Assembly: GCF_030733265.1 (NCBI RefSeq) | Contig: NZ_JASHJI010000004.1 | Coordinates: 1 to 64,000 of the forward strand | DNA: 64,000 bases | Source: Roseibium sp. MMSF_3412 | GTDB lineage: Bacteria > Pseudomonadota > Alphaproteobacteria > Rhizobiales > Stappiaceae | Direction: 5' to 3' | Shown: in pieces, positions 52,158-62,946 of the stretch | How the letters are laid out: the number at the start of each line of letters is the position of its first letter | Numbering within the stretch: position 1 is the first letter of the stretch | Translations under genes and position numbers: made by a program | Notes under the pieces: generated by a model | What the model was told of the DNA's origin: nothing | The model's input: only the letters and a program-made list of their open reading frames with translations | Database searches by the model: none

Positions 52158-53555
52158 ATGAACGACGGGATTCACAATTTGGATCAGGCAGATCCTCTTT
52201 GCCGGATGGGTGCAGCCGAACTTGCAGATGCCTATCGCTCCGGCAGTGTCTCGCCGGTCGATGTCGCCCGGGCCTGCCTGGCGCGCGCGGAACAGATCGA
52301 TCCTGTCTTCAATGCCTTCACTTTCCTGGACCACGAGGGCGCGCTTGAGGCCGCGAAAGCATCCGAAGCCCGGTGGGCCGGGGGCGCGCCCCTGTCTGCG
52401 GTCGATGGCGTTCCGGCGACCATCAAGGACATCGTCTGGGTAAAAGGCTGGCCCGCCCGATTCGGCAGTCTTGTCACCGGCGATGAACCGCTCGCGGAAG
52501 ATGCACCCAGCGTGCGGCTGATGCGGGCCGCAGGAATTGTCTTTCTCGGACAGACGACGACGCCGGAGTTCGGCTGGAAGGCGGTGACGGACAGCAACGC
52601 CTTCGGGATCACCCGCAACCCGCACAATCCGGACATGACCTCCGGAGGGTCTTCGGGCGGCGCCGCGATTGCAGCAGCGCTCGGTGCGGGCGTCTTTCAC
52701 TTGGGCAGTGACGGTGGCGGATCGATCCGGATCCCCTCCTCCTTCTGCGGCATCACGGGTATCAAGCCAACCTTCACCCGCGTGCCCGCCTACCCGGCAA
52801 GTGCGTTTGGAACCGTTGCCCATATCGGCCCGATGTGCCGCAACGCGCGCGATACATCCGTCATGCTGACGGCCATGAGCGGACGGGACCGGCGTGACTG
52901 GAACCAGGGCGAGGGCAATCTCGCCCCGCTCGAAGATCTGACCAGCACCATCAGGGGCAGCCGGATCGGCTACTGGACAGTTCCGCCTGCAGGCAAGGTC
53001 GACGCTGAAGTCGCAGCGCTTGTCGACAGTCAGATGAACAAGCTGGAAGCGGCGGGTGCCAGTGTCGAACCGTTCGAACTTCCCGCCACGGACCTGCTCG
53101 AAACGTTCCACATACACTGGTTTTCAGGTGCCGCCGCGCGCCTTGCGCCCTATGGACCGGCAGAGCGCGAGAAGATCGATCCGGGTCTTCTGGAAATTGC
53201 AGAGAAGGGTGCTGCGTACGACGCCAGGACACTTGTTGCCGCACAAGTGGCGCGGGCGGAATTCGGTGCCAAAATGGATATGGCGCTTGCCGATTTTGAT
53301 TTCATTCTGTCGCCGGCGGTGACGATACCCGCATTCGGAGCGGGACTTGAGGTTCCGGCAGGATCGGGCCTTGAGCGGTGGACGGAATGGGCAAGTTTCA
53401 GCTTTCCGATCAACCTGACGCAGCAGCCCGCGGGTGTTGTGCCGGGCGGCAAGACCGCCGACGGCCTGCCCGTCGGCCTCCAGATTGTCGGCGCACGCGG
53501 CCAGGACGCCAAAGTCTTGTCGTTCATGGACGCGATTGAGGGGATAGCGGGCTGA
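52158..53555 (+). CDS. Amidase signature-family hydrolase
   Basis: A 465-residue amidase with the Ser-cisSer-Lys triad: Lys in VPATIKDIVWVKGW (about 91), cis-Ser in SGGSSGGAAIAAALG, and the nucleophile Ser in GSDGGGSIRIPSSFCGITG. It hydrolyses a carboxamide; homologues act on aryl- and indole-acetamides or peptide amides, and the substrate here is open. AAAGGTG precedes the ATG. Its end is two bases from the convergent DMT permease gene. Confidence 0.9.
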   Translation: MNDGIHNLDQADPLCRMGAAELADAYRSGSVSPVDVARACLARAEQIDPVFNAFTFLDHEGALEAAKASEARWAGGAPLSAVDGVPATIKDIVWVKGWPARFGSLVTGDEPLAEDAPSVRLMRAAGIVFLGQTTTPEFGWKAVTDSNAFGITRNPHNPDMTSGGSSGGAAIAAALGAGVFHLGSDGGGSIRIPSSFCGITGIKPTFTRVPAYPASAFGTVAHIGPMCRNARDTSVMLTAMSGRDRRDWNQGEGNLAPLEDLTSTIRGSRIGYWTVPPAGKVDAEVAALVDSQMNKLEAAGASVEPFELPATDLLETFHIHWFSGAAARLAPYGPAEREKIDPGLLEIAEKGAAYDARTLVAAQVARAEFGAKMDMALADFDFILSPAVTIPAFGAGLEVPAGSGLERWTEWASFSFPINLTQQPAGVVPGGKTADGLPVGLQIVGARGQDAKVLSFMDAIEGIAG

Positions 53556-53557
53556 AG

Positions 53558-54517
53558 CTAGGACACGGTCCGGGAACATTCGGTGCGCGTGTGGGTGGAT
53601 TGCAACACGGATCCGTAAACCGCCATGAGTGCGCCGGCCATATAAACGATCAGTCCGGTCAAGGTCGCTGCGGAATAGTCAACGCGTCCTTCCAGCAGCT
53701 GCATCGAGAACACCATCACCGGACCCAGCGCGGTCATGGCCGCTATGGTTGAGGTTTGCAGCAACGGGATCGCCTTTTGAACCAGGTAGAGGGGAAACGC
53801 GATCACCCCCAAACCAACCAAAATCACCACCACAAGATCGGAAAGCCGCGTCTGAATGCCCTTGTCATCAAGACCCAGCGTGTATGCGGCCAGCGCAAGG
53901 AAAGTATAGAGTATGAAACGCAGGCCGAATTGCGCCAGCGGACCAACACCCTTTCTGTTGAGCCGCGCCGACAGTAGAATGACAAACGCCGTACACAGGC
54001 CGGACACTGCGGCGAGAAGCACACCGGCGATGCCGGCCAGCCAGCCGCCGCGCACAAACCCCGAATAGCCGAGAACCGTCACCGCGCCCAGAAACAGCAA
54101 GGCCAGGAAGATCAGGGCGTTGCCGATGATATCCGGCTTCTGGCGTGTGGACCCGGCTTCGGGCAAACCGCACCAGGCAGCCATGACAGTCCCAAGGGGC
54201 ACCATGCCCGAAAAGACCGTGAAGACAATGGCCGGTTCGATGAGCTGAATTGCCAGCAGGTAGGTGCACCAGGTGATTGCCGCAAAGACATTGAGAGCGG
54301 CCAGAATTTTCCAGGACCTGAAAGAAGCGACGAGTTCTGCCATGCGAAACACTGCGGTAATGAGCGTGCAGACAAAAACAGAGATGCCGAAGACGCAGGC
54401 ACCAACCAGAAAAGAATCCGCATTCTGGAAAACCGACCCCAGGTAGACGGCCTGAAACGCCTCCAGTGTCACGAAGACAAGACAAAAAAACAGCCCAAGT
54501 TTAGAAACCGATGCCAC
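53558..54517 (-). CDS. DMT-type permease
   Basis: A 319-residue protein with about ten helices. The start is a GTG at 54517 six bases after GGAG; the open frame extends 132 codons upstream across the LysR gene and is rejected. It belongs to the EamA-like drug/metabolite superfamily, with relaxed conservation. It is divergent from a LysR gene across a 148-bp AT-rich gap with TTTGCAG/TTTGCAAA repeats near 54590, so the LysR protein is a likely regulator. Confidence 0.8.
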   Translation of the reverse strand: MASVSKLGLFFCLVFVTLEAFQAVYLGSVFQNADSFLVGACVFGISVFVCTLITAVFRMAELVASFRSWKILAALNVFAAITWCTYLLAIQLIEPAIVFTVFSGMVPLGTVMAAWCGLPEAGSTRQKPDIIGNALIFLALLFLGAVTVLGYSGFVRGGWLAGIAGVLLAAVSGLCTAFVILLSARLNRKGVGPLAQFGLRFILYTFLALAAYTLGLDDKGIQTRLSDLVVVILVGLGVIAFPLYLVQKAIPLLQTSTIAAMTALGPVMVFSMQLLEGRVDYSAATLTGLIVYMAGALMAVYGSVLQSTHTRTECSRTVS

Positions 54518-54665
54518 GTGCAACTCCAGTTGGTCACCAGTGACACTCAACCAAGATCTTTGCAGACTGCCGAAGCGCTTGACGGTGCCCCTTTGCAGTT
54601 TGCAAAAATCATGATTTAAACTCAGAAAAAAGCGAATTTCTCTCGTTTTTACATGAGCTGAGGTT

Positions 54666-55568
54666 ATGAAAAACAAACCCCGTTCACTGCCGCCACTCTC
54701 CCGCCTCAAACCATTTGAGGCCGCGGCCCGGCTTGAAAGTTTCTCGCGCGCGGCTGCGGAGCTCGGCATGACGCAAACCGCCGTCAGCAAGCAGATCGCG
54801 CTGCTGGAACAGGACCTCGGCGTGGTGTTGTTTGATCGTCGGAATCGCGCTGTTTTTCTTACAAATGAAGGGCGCCGTCTTGGCCAGGTCGTCGGAACGG
54901 CGCTGTCGGACATCGCCGAGGAAATGGCGTTGCTTCAGGGCTATGGGCGGCCTGAAGAACTGGTGTTGCATTGCCAGCTTTGCGAAGCCTTCTACTGGTT
55001 GATGCCACGGCTTTCCGGATTTCAGGAACGGCACCCGGGTGTCGAGCTGCGCATTGTCAGTTCGCTAAATCCGATCACGGAGGCAAAGGAACACTTCGAT
55101 GCGGCCATGCAAACGTCAGGGCGTCCTTCCGGCGCGGCAAAACTGGCCTTTACCGCGTCGGATGACATCTTCCCGGTTTGTGCTCCTTCCCTGTTGCCGG
55201 CACATGATCTCAAACTGAAACCGGCCGAACTCGAGTCCTACCCGCTGCTGGCTCACCGGGTGGTACCCCAGGACTGGATGGACTGGTCGGACTGGTTCAA
55301 CGCCATCGGATCGGCTGCCCCAAAGCGCCCTCGTCTGCTCCACTTTGACAGCTATCCGCTCGCACTTCAGGCCGCCGCCTCTGGACAGGGGATTGCGCTC
55401 GGCTGGAGACGCACGACTCAGATCATGATCGAGGAAAACAAGCTCATCCGGCCCTGCGCGGAGTTCGTGTCGCGTCCAACGGAAATTTCCGTCTATCGTG
55501 GTACCGCGCGTGCATTGCATCCAGATACGGATAAACTGTTGGCATGGCTGTCGACCGAGCTTGCCTGA
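54666..55568 (+). CDS. LysR-family regulator (GcvA-like)
   Basis: A 300-residue LysR protein: HTH about 12-70 (AARLESFSRAAAELGMTQTAVSKQIALLEQDLGVVLFDRR), then an effector domain with the GcvA-type ending TSRPTEISVYRGTARA-like sequence. It is divergent from the DMT permease gene. Its last 25 bases overlap the start of the PhyH-like gene, which suggests cotranscription with that gene and the methyltransferase downstream. Confidence 0.88.
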   Translation: MKNKPRSLPPLSRLKPFEAAARLESFSRAAAELGMTQTAVSKQIALLEQDLGVVLFDRRNRAVFLTNEGRRLGQVVGTALSDIAEEMALLQGYGRPEELVLHCQLCEAFYWLMPRLSGFQERHPGVELRIVSSLNPITEAKEHFDAAMQTSGRPSGAAKLAFTASDDIFPVCAPSLLPAHDLKLKPAELESYPLLAHRVVPQDWMDWSDWFNAIGSAAPKRPRLLHFDSYPLALQAAASGQGIALGWRRTTQIMIEENKLIRPCAEFVSRPTEISVYRGTARALHPDTDKLLAWLSTELA

Positions 55569-56218
55569 ACAATAGCCAAAGTGTCGACCCGGACCACAAG
55601 TGTCCGCGGTTGCTCCGGGACGTGCTTGACCGGGATCTTGTGACGGCGCTTGCCGGAAGGGTGCTGGACGCGGCGATTGCGCGCGGCTGGATCGATCGGG
55701 ACGGTCGCGCCGCAGCTCACATGCGCACGCGCAGGCTTGAGACCGGCGATCCCGGCTACGTGTCCTTTCTTGCCGAGGTGCTGGCGCTTGACGAAGTCGC
55801 CGCACTCCGGTCCGATCCGGTGCTGACCGAGGCATTGAAACGCGCCAGCGGCCGGCGCCTGAAGCCGCTCGCAGCCGACGTCTGCCGGATTACCTTTCCC
55901 GGTGAAGCGTGTGGCACGGCGCCGCATCAGGACGCATGGTACTGCCGCGCACCAGGTCTTTGGATCGCATGGCTGCCCCTCGTCGATTGCCCGAGTCAGC
56001 TTGGGGCACTTGAAGTCGCCGAGCGGGAAACGGACCTTCTGTCTCACGATGAATCCGGGCTGGCAGATGACACGCCGGTGACCTGGAAAGCCGTCCCCTG
56101 CGCACCGGGCGATGTTCTGCTGTTTTCAGGCCTGACCCCTCACAGGAGCCTGCCCAATCGCAGCGCCGACCGCCCCAGGCTGTCGATCGACCTTCGCTTC
56201 GGCCTCGCCCAGGGATGA
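55544..56218 (+). CDS. Phytanoyl-CoA dioxygenase (PhyH)-like 2-oxoglutarate/Fe(II) oxygenase
   Basis: A 224-residue protein with the Fe(II) facial triad in the right order: His128 and Asp130 in TAPHQDAWY, and distal His200 in GLTPHRSLPN; Arg212 in RLSIDLRF is the likely 2-oxoglutarate anchor. The family hydroxylates or halogenates small molecules, often in natural-product pathways. The ATG lies inside the last codons of the LysR gene and no strong ribosome site is seen, so coupling is likely and the start uncertain. The methyltransferase gene follows by seven bases. Confidence 0.82.
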   Translation: MAVDRACLNNSQSVDPDHKCPRLLRDVLDRDLVTALAGRVLDAAIARGWIDRDGRAAAHMRTRRLETGDPGYVSFLAEVLALDEVAALRSDPVLTEALKRASGRRLKPLAADVCRITFPGEACGTAPHQDAWYCRAPGLWIAWLPLVDCPSQLGALEVAERETDLLSHDESGLADDTPVTWKAVPCAPGDVLLFSGLTPHRSLPNRSADRPRLSIDLRFGLAQG

Positions 56219-56225
56219 GAACCGG

Positions 56226-57029
56226 ATGAGCCTTCTCCTGTGGAACCATCCCGTGACTGCGGAACGTTATCGCCTCTTTACTGAACGCCACGACCGGTAC
56301 AGGGTTGTGGCTGCGGCACTGGCAGAGGCAGCCGCCGTTGCGCCCGGGCACAAGGTCCTGGATATTGCCGCAGGGGTTGGCTGCACCGCTCTGGCCTGCC
56401 TGCAACGGCTGGGAGAGAACGACACGGTTGCCGCCGCAGAGGCTGCGGATGCCATGCGGCAGGAAGGCGAGCGCCGGACCCGAGGGCGAACGGTCAACTG
56501 GTACGCCGCGCCTCCACAAGGACAGACATACGACCGGGTGATCTGCGGTGCCGCCCTGTGGGCACTTGGACCGGCCGGCGAGGTGATCGGGCAGATGTCG
56601 CACCATGTTGCACCGAAGGGCGCCCTGGCGGTTTCGCTGCCCGCCGCCTATCTGGGCGAAGCCGATGCGCCAGGCGGTGGCCCTGATCCCCATCTCACGT
56701 CACTGCCTGAGGCACTGAAGGCGCTGAACCTTGGAAAGCCGCCTGGCACTGCACAGCCCCTCTTGAGCGAAACAGGCCTGAGACAGGCATTCGCAGACCA
56801 CGGGTTCGTCATGTCGCGGTCAAGCATTCGTCTCCGGCTGACACAGGATGCTTACTGTCACTGGCTGGCGCTGCCGCCGGTGAACGACACGCTCCTTGGG
56901 CAGGTCCCGCCGGAGGACCGGCCAGAGCTTGTTTACAGATGCGCGGAGGATCTGGACATGTCCTCCTGGCGCTGGGAAAGCTGGGCCCTGTGCGTCGGTA
57001 CCCGGCTTAGGGTACGGTCCCATAAATGA
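56226..57029 (+). CDS. SAM-dependent methyltransferase (class I)
   Basis: A 267-residue protein. Motif I VLDIAAGVGCTAL (44-56), a motif II-like acid in VAAAEAADAMRQEG, and post-motif strand YDRVICGAALWAL define the class I Rossmann fold. The C-terminal 100 residues have no clear family. Substrate unknown. It runs in step with the PhyH-like gene. Its last codons (ending RLRVRSHK) and its TGA stop lie inside MITE copy B, so the native C-terminus was probably replaced by element sequence. Confidence 0.82.
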   Translation: MSLLLWNHPVTAERYRLFTERHDRYRVVAAALAEAAAVAPGHKVLDIAAGVGCTALACLQRLGENDTVAAAEAADAMRQEGERRTRGRTVNWYAAPPQGQTYDRVICGAALWALGPAGEVIGQMSHHVAPKGALAVSLPAAYLGEADAPGGGPDPHLTSLPEALKALNLGKPPGTAQPLLSETGLRQAFADHGFVMSRSSIRLRLTQDAYCHWLALPPVNDTLLGQVPPEDRPELVYRCAEDLDMSSWRWESWALCVGTRLRVRSHK

Positions 57030-57276
57030 AGCCGACTTGGCGGTAGAAATGGCAAAATCTCGCGAGGAAGCGTGAGTAGAGCGGGCTTTATGCCCGGTCA
57101 AGCGCGGTGACGCTGCGAGATACAGCCATTTTGCCGTCCTTCGGATTTGGCCGTTTTGGCCATCTGCCACGTCGTGAAAGGCTTGAAAATGAACCACATT
57201 TCCTGCGCTTTCACTTCTCGCAGTTGGTCAAAACGATCCAAACCAAATTGACTTCAATTGTGAGTCCGTACCCTAG
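57006..57276 (-). mobile_element. MITE-like element, copy B (about 270 bp)
   Basis: CTTAGGGTACGG at 57006-57017 and CCGTACCCTAG at 57266-57276 are the inverted ends, with one changed base in the right one. The body matches copy A (16889-17160) along its length in opposite orientation, with scattered substitutions and a few differences next to the right end. It lies exactly between two convergent genes: the stop of the methyltransferase gene is inside its left end, and the TAG stop of the 359-residue gene is its right terminus. No coding capacity of its own. Confidence 0.8.
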
Positions 57277-58352
57277 ATAATGATCGGATTCATCGGCGGC
57301 GCCGTCATCAGATGTCCGGGTGCGGCAATGTTGGTCCCCCCGACCACAGGCCCGACCGGAACATAAGGCGGCGCGAACGTGGGCACCGGGCCATAGCCGA
57401 GAACGTTCATGACTTGTGCCGAACCGAGCCAGGTTGAGGCCCCCAGCGCCAGCCCGGCGGCAACGCGGTTGATGAAAGCCGTCTCCGAACTCAAGTTGGC
57501 CGGCAGCGCCTGGCGGATCGCATCGGCCACTTCCGAAGCCACAATGAGCCTGGCTACCCGGTTCGAAACGCAACTGATGAGGGGCATTGGAACATTGGGC
57601 ATGGGAGGAGCGTTCGGACCCGGAAAGGCGGCGAAGGCCGGATACCAGGGCAAGCCCGGAACAGTCACCCCGTCCTGCCACAGGAAAAAGTTATCGGAGA
57701 AGCCTTCTGCGATCCCGTTGGCCATGTCCCGCGCAAGGCCGGACAGCGACTGAACTTTTGGATGGATGCGGATATGCGACTCCAGCTCAGGACCGTCGAG
57801 ACAGCCCGGTGCGCCGATGGCGCTCACCGCCATGATCTTCAGGTCGGAGAAATGTGCGCTGAGCTTCCACATATCGACCGCATATTTGACCGCAGGCTTG
57901 ATCGCGTCGATGACCGCAGCTTGGTCCGCCGAGGTGAAAGATGCCGTCGGCGCCGCGCCGCCGCCTCCCGAAGAGCCGGAGGCAATGGAGGACATCTGTT
58001 CGACCATCATCGTGGCCTGGGCTTGTGCCGCACCAGTGCCGGCATTGCCGATTTTCGCAAGATTGCCGGCAGCGCCGCTGATACCTTCGCTGACCATTTG
58101 CGCGGTATTGGTGGCGCTCTGCCCGACCTTGTTCGCCGCTTTCGCCCCGACCTCACCAGCATGGTTTGCGGTCTTTTGGACGGCTCCGGACGCTTTCTGC
58201 GCGGCACCTGTCGCCATATCGGTCACCTTCTTGGCCGCACTCGACACCGTGTCGGCTTGCCGGGTGGCCTGTTTGGCCACCGACTTGGCGGCCTGACCGG
58301 CAAATTCCGTTGCATGTTTTGAAATTCTGTTACGACGCAGACTGGGAATCAT
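57273..58352 (-). CDS. Unrecognised two-part protein next to a radical SAM enzyme
   Basis: A 359-residue protein I do not recognise. Residues 1-120 are Ala/Lys/Gln-rich with apolipoprotein- or phasin-like amphipathic helices (AAKKVTDMATGAAQKASG, KTANHAGEVGAKAANKVG). A Gly/Ser linker (GSSGGGGAAP, 127-135) joins a C-terminal domain (about 140-359) with conserved-looking Pro/Gly/Trp stretches: NFFLWQDGVTVPGLPWYPAF, FPGPNAPPMPNVPMPL, and a tail GPVPTFAPPYVPVGPVVGG. Cys occurs only at 184 and 261. No signal peptide. AAGGAG stands nine bases before the ATG. It starts 26 bp after the B12 radical SAM gene, so they are almost surely cotranscribed. Its TAG stop belongs to MITE copy B. It could be a structural or scaffold protein, or a substrate modified by the radical SAM enzyme. 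Confidence 0.7.
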   Translation of the reverse strand: MIPSLRRNRISKHATEFAGQAAKSVAKQATRQADTVSSAAKKVTDMATGAAQKASGAVQKTANHAGEVGAKAANKVGQSATNTAQMVSEGISGAAGNLAKIGNAGTGAAQAQATMMVEQMSSIASGSSGGGGAAPTASFTSADQAAVIDAIKPAVKYAVDMWKLSAHFSDLKIMAVSAIGAPGCLDGPELESHIRIHPKVQSLSGLARDMANGIAEGFSDNFFLWQDGVTVPGLPWYPAFAAFPGPNAPPMPNVPMPLISCVSNRVARLIVASEVADAIRQALPANLSSETAFINRVAAGLALGASTWLGSAQVMNVLGYGPVPTFAPPYVPVGPVVGGTNIAAPGHLMTAPPMNPIII

Positions 58353-58378
58353 TGTTCAAGTCTCCTTAAAGAAATCTC

Positions 58379-59695
58379 TTAGCCGCTTTTGACATTCCGG
58401 CTCGCCCAGACGGCATTGTGAGAGGCCTTCCAACGGACCAGTTCGGCGATCTCAGCCTTCATGCGCGGCCCATAGTTGAAAAAATTCTTTTCGAGGGCCG
58501 GATCCCGCCCAAGATCGGGTCCGGGGGCATCCGGTATCCGCTCGCGATCAAGCCACCAGCGCGAAAATCCGTATTCGGCGTGGTAGCGGTCGTAGATCGC
58601 CGTGCCGGGAAACGGCACAAGCACACCGAAATTGTTGAAGAAATCCGTGATCAGCGCCAGTTGCATCATCAGCGCGCGGGTATTGGCGAGTTCCTCCGGG
58701 CCCTCTTCGGGAAAACCGAACATGAAGTTGACGATCGTCATCATCCCGGCAGCCTTGGCGGCCTCTATCGCCGCGACAACGCGTTCGGGCGTCTGCCCCT
58801 TCCTGATCGCGCGCAGGACACCCTTGTCACCACTCTCGATACCGAAATTGATGGCGACGCATCCCGCGCGGCGCATGCGCTCCAGATCTCGGGGAAGCAC
58901 CATGTTGCCGGGCGTGATACAGGTCCAGGTCAGGCCTCCAAGATCCGGCTCCGCGAGGATGGCATCACACAAGGCTTCAAGCCGCGGCCGCCGGGCGGTA
59001 AAGGCGTCATCCCAGAAGGGAACGTGGTCAAGACCGAACGTCCGCCGAAGCGTGACCAGCTCGGCAACAACATTTTCCGGGCTTCGCCAGCGATAAGCGC
59101 GGCCCGTGACGTAATTTGCGCAGAAGGTGCAGCGCGCGGGGCATCCCCGGCTGGTGACAATGCCGCCCGCCACGGCATCCCGGGTTGCGGTGCCCGCGGC
59201 GCTGTGAGGAAAAGGCAATTCATCCAGATTATCGATGGCGCTGTAGGGCGGCCCTTGCCCGGTCCGCGTGTGAAGACCCGGGATGTCGTCGAAGCTGCCG
59301 CCGTCTTCAAGCACCTCGGCAACGGCGACGAGCGCATGCTCGCCCTCTCCGCTCAGCGACAGATCAAAGCCGTGCGACAAGGGCTCTTCCGGCAACACGG
59401 TCGGGTGCGGTCCGCCTGCAATCAATACCGCGCCGCGCTCCGGTACCGTTTCTGCCAGGCGGTAGCCGGCAAGCGCGTTGTAGGTAAACAGTGTCATTCC
59501 GACGAGAGCGGGACGGAAACTGCGGATTTCTTCCACAAACCTGGTCCGGGCTACCGTCTCCCTGACATTTGCAAGGTCCAGGCAACGCACTTCATGCCCG
59601 GCCGAAAGCAGAGCTGCCGCAACATACTGCTGGCCGAGATAGGGTGCGTTCATCGGTTGTGGCAGCGGAGGCAGAACCAACAGTGCCCGGACCAT
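58379..59695 (-). CDS. B12-binding-domain radical SAM protein
   Basis: A 438-residue enzyme. The N-terminal part (about 1-135) is a cobalamin-binding-like Rossmann domain (LPQPMNAPYLGQQYVAAALLSAGHEV-type, LIAGGPHPTVLP, LSGEGE). The radical SAM core follows: CPARCTFC (Cys185, 189, 192) binds the 4Fe-4S cluster, with GIESGDKGVLRAIRKG and the TIVNFMFGFPEEGPEE motif downstream. Such class B enzymes methylate unactivated carbon or phosphorus, or rearrange substrates, in natural-product and lipid pathways. The ATG at 59695 lies eight bases after GGAGG; an in-frame TTG seven codons earlier is less likely. It is followed by the 359-residue protein. Confidence 0.9.
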   Translation of the reverse strand: MVRALLVLPPLPQPMNAPYLGQQYVAAALLSAGHEVRCLDLANVRETVARTRFVEEIRSFRPALVGMTLFTYNALAGYRLAETVPERGAVLIAGGPHPTVLPEEPLSHGFDLSLSGEGEHALVAVAEVLEDGGSFDDIPGLHTRTGQGPPYSAIDNLDELPFPHSAAGTATRDAVAGGIVTSRGCPARCTFCANYVTGRAYRWRSPENVVAELVTLRRTFGLDHVPFWDDAFTARRPRLEALCDAILAEPDLGGLTWTCITPGNMVLPRDLERMRRAGCVAINFGIESGDKGVLRAIRKGQTPERVVAAIEAAKAAGMMTIVNFMFGFPEEGPEELANTRALMMQLALITDFFNNFGVLVPFPGTAIYDRYHAEYGFSRWWLDRERIPDAPGPDLGRDPALEKNFFNYGPRMKAEIAELVRWKASHNAVWASRNVKSG

Positions 59696-59716
59696 GCCAA
59701 AGACCTCCAGATTCAA

Positions 59717-60027
59717 TAACGGATGTCTGGAACCTGCGTTTCATTTGGCGGCACTAGCTTACGTTAAGTCAAGTGTTTTGCTGCGGCGGTTTGAACACCG
59801 GAAAACCAAAGCGGCAAACAACTTACTCTGGATTGCAGCCTGACTTCACCGCCAACCGGATTTGTCAATCCGGCGCGAACCGGGGGCAGATCGCGCCACG
59901 CCAAAAGAGGCCGGCGCAGCAGACTGCACGCATTCCGTGCCCCGCTCAAAGGCCTGCGCGCCGCGTTGCCGCCACAGATGGTTCAGCGACCAAGCGGATC
60001 AATTCAGATTTTCGATGAAAAGAAAGA
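59717..60027. other. Intergenic stretch before tRNA-Ala, no gene supported
   Basis: Short frames only. It should hold the promoter of the radical SAM operon. I see no clear repeat or palindrome of note; AT content rises near 59755-59785 (TTACGTTAAGTCAAG), a plausible promoter zone. Confidence 0.5.
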
Positions 60028-60103
60028 TGGTGGAGCCAAGGGGGCTCGAACCCCTGACCTCTTCGCTGCCAGCGAAGCGCTCTCCCAGCTGAGCTATGGC
60101 CCC
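60028..60103 (-). tRNA. tRNA-Ala (anticodon GGC)
   Basis: Read on the minus strand the 76-nt sequence begins GGGGCCATAGCTCAGCTGGG. The acceptor stem is GGGGCCA/TGGCTCC, the D arm AGCTCAGCTGGGAGAGC, the anticodon stem-loop CTTCG-CTGGCAG-CGAAG with anticodon GGC, the T arm AGGGGTTCGAGCCCCCT, and the 3' CCA is encoded. It reads GCC and GCU alanine codons. Confidence 0.97.
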
Positions 60104-60224
60104 TTGTCGCATCTTGGCGCCGGTCTAGGTCTCCGGCGTCGATGGGGGCGGAACATAGTCACACCGCCTCCCAAGATCAAGCAGAATTTTCGAAGAAAAA
60201 TCCTGCCGTGAACAACAGTGGAAA

Positions 60225-60244
60225 GGCCGCCTGAACGGGCGGCC
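60225..60244 (-). terminator. Probable terminator after the FYDLN acidic protein gene
   Basis: On the minus strand GGCCGCC-CGTTCA-GGCGGCC forms a 7-bp perfect stem and is followed by TTTCC. It stands 12 bp after the stop codon. Confidence 0.6.
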
Positions 60245-60255
60245 CCTCAAGACGA

Positions 60256-60645
60256 TTATTGGTCGGTATCGTCTTCGATCTCGACGCGGATACCGGGAAC
60301 GGAATCCTCGTCTTCGTCTTCATCTTCCAGGAAGACGTCGTCGTCGGATTCGTCGTTATCGATCTCGACATCATCGTCGCCATCAATATCCGGCACGTCA
60401 TCGGAGCCTTCCGCTTCGGCGTCGGCTTCTTCGAGGGTGACGATTTCCGGTGCCGCCGCGTCCTCTTCTTCTTCTTCCTCTTCCGGCTTTTCTTCAGCCT
60501 TGGCCGCCTTGGCCGCGCGGGCCGTCATGACGGTCTCGAAGATCGTGCCGCATTTCGGGCACGTGATCGGATCCCGGTTAAGGTCGTAGTATTTGGCGCC
60601 GCAGCTCGGGCAAAGCCGCTTTGTGCCAAGTTCAGGTTTTGCCAC
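60256..60645 (-). CDS. FYDLN acid domain protein (TIGR02300 family)
   Basis: A 129-residue protein starting with GTG (MAKPELGTKRLCPSCG), which fits the family N-terminus and lies nine bases after GAAGG; earlier in-frame GTG codons are possible. A zinc ribbon of two CxxC pairs (CPSCGAKYYDLNRDPITCPKCG) gives the family its name. The remaining 80 residues are almost wholly Asp/Glu, disordered, and rich in DDDVE runs. Widely conserved in alphaproteobacteria next to aroA-cmk-rpsA; function unknown. The acidic tail suggests a nucleic-acid-mimic or chaperone-like role, as inference. Confidence 0.9.
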   Translation of the reverse strand: MAKPELGTKRLCPSCGAKYYDLNRDPITCPKCGTIFETVMTARAAKAAKAEEKPEEEEEEEDAAAPEIVTLEEADAEAEGSDDVPDIDGDDDVEIDNDESDDDVFLEDEDEDEDSVPGIRVEIEDDTDQ

Positions 60646-62946
<2,301 letters not shown>

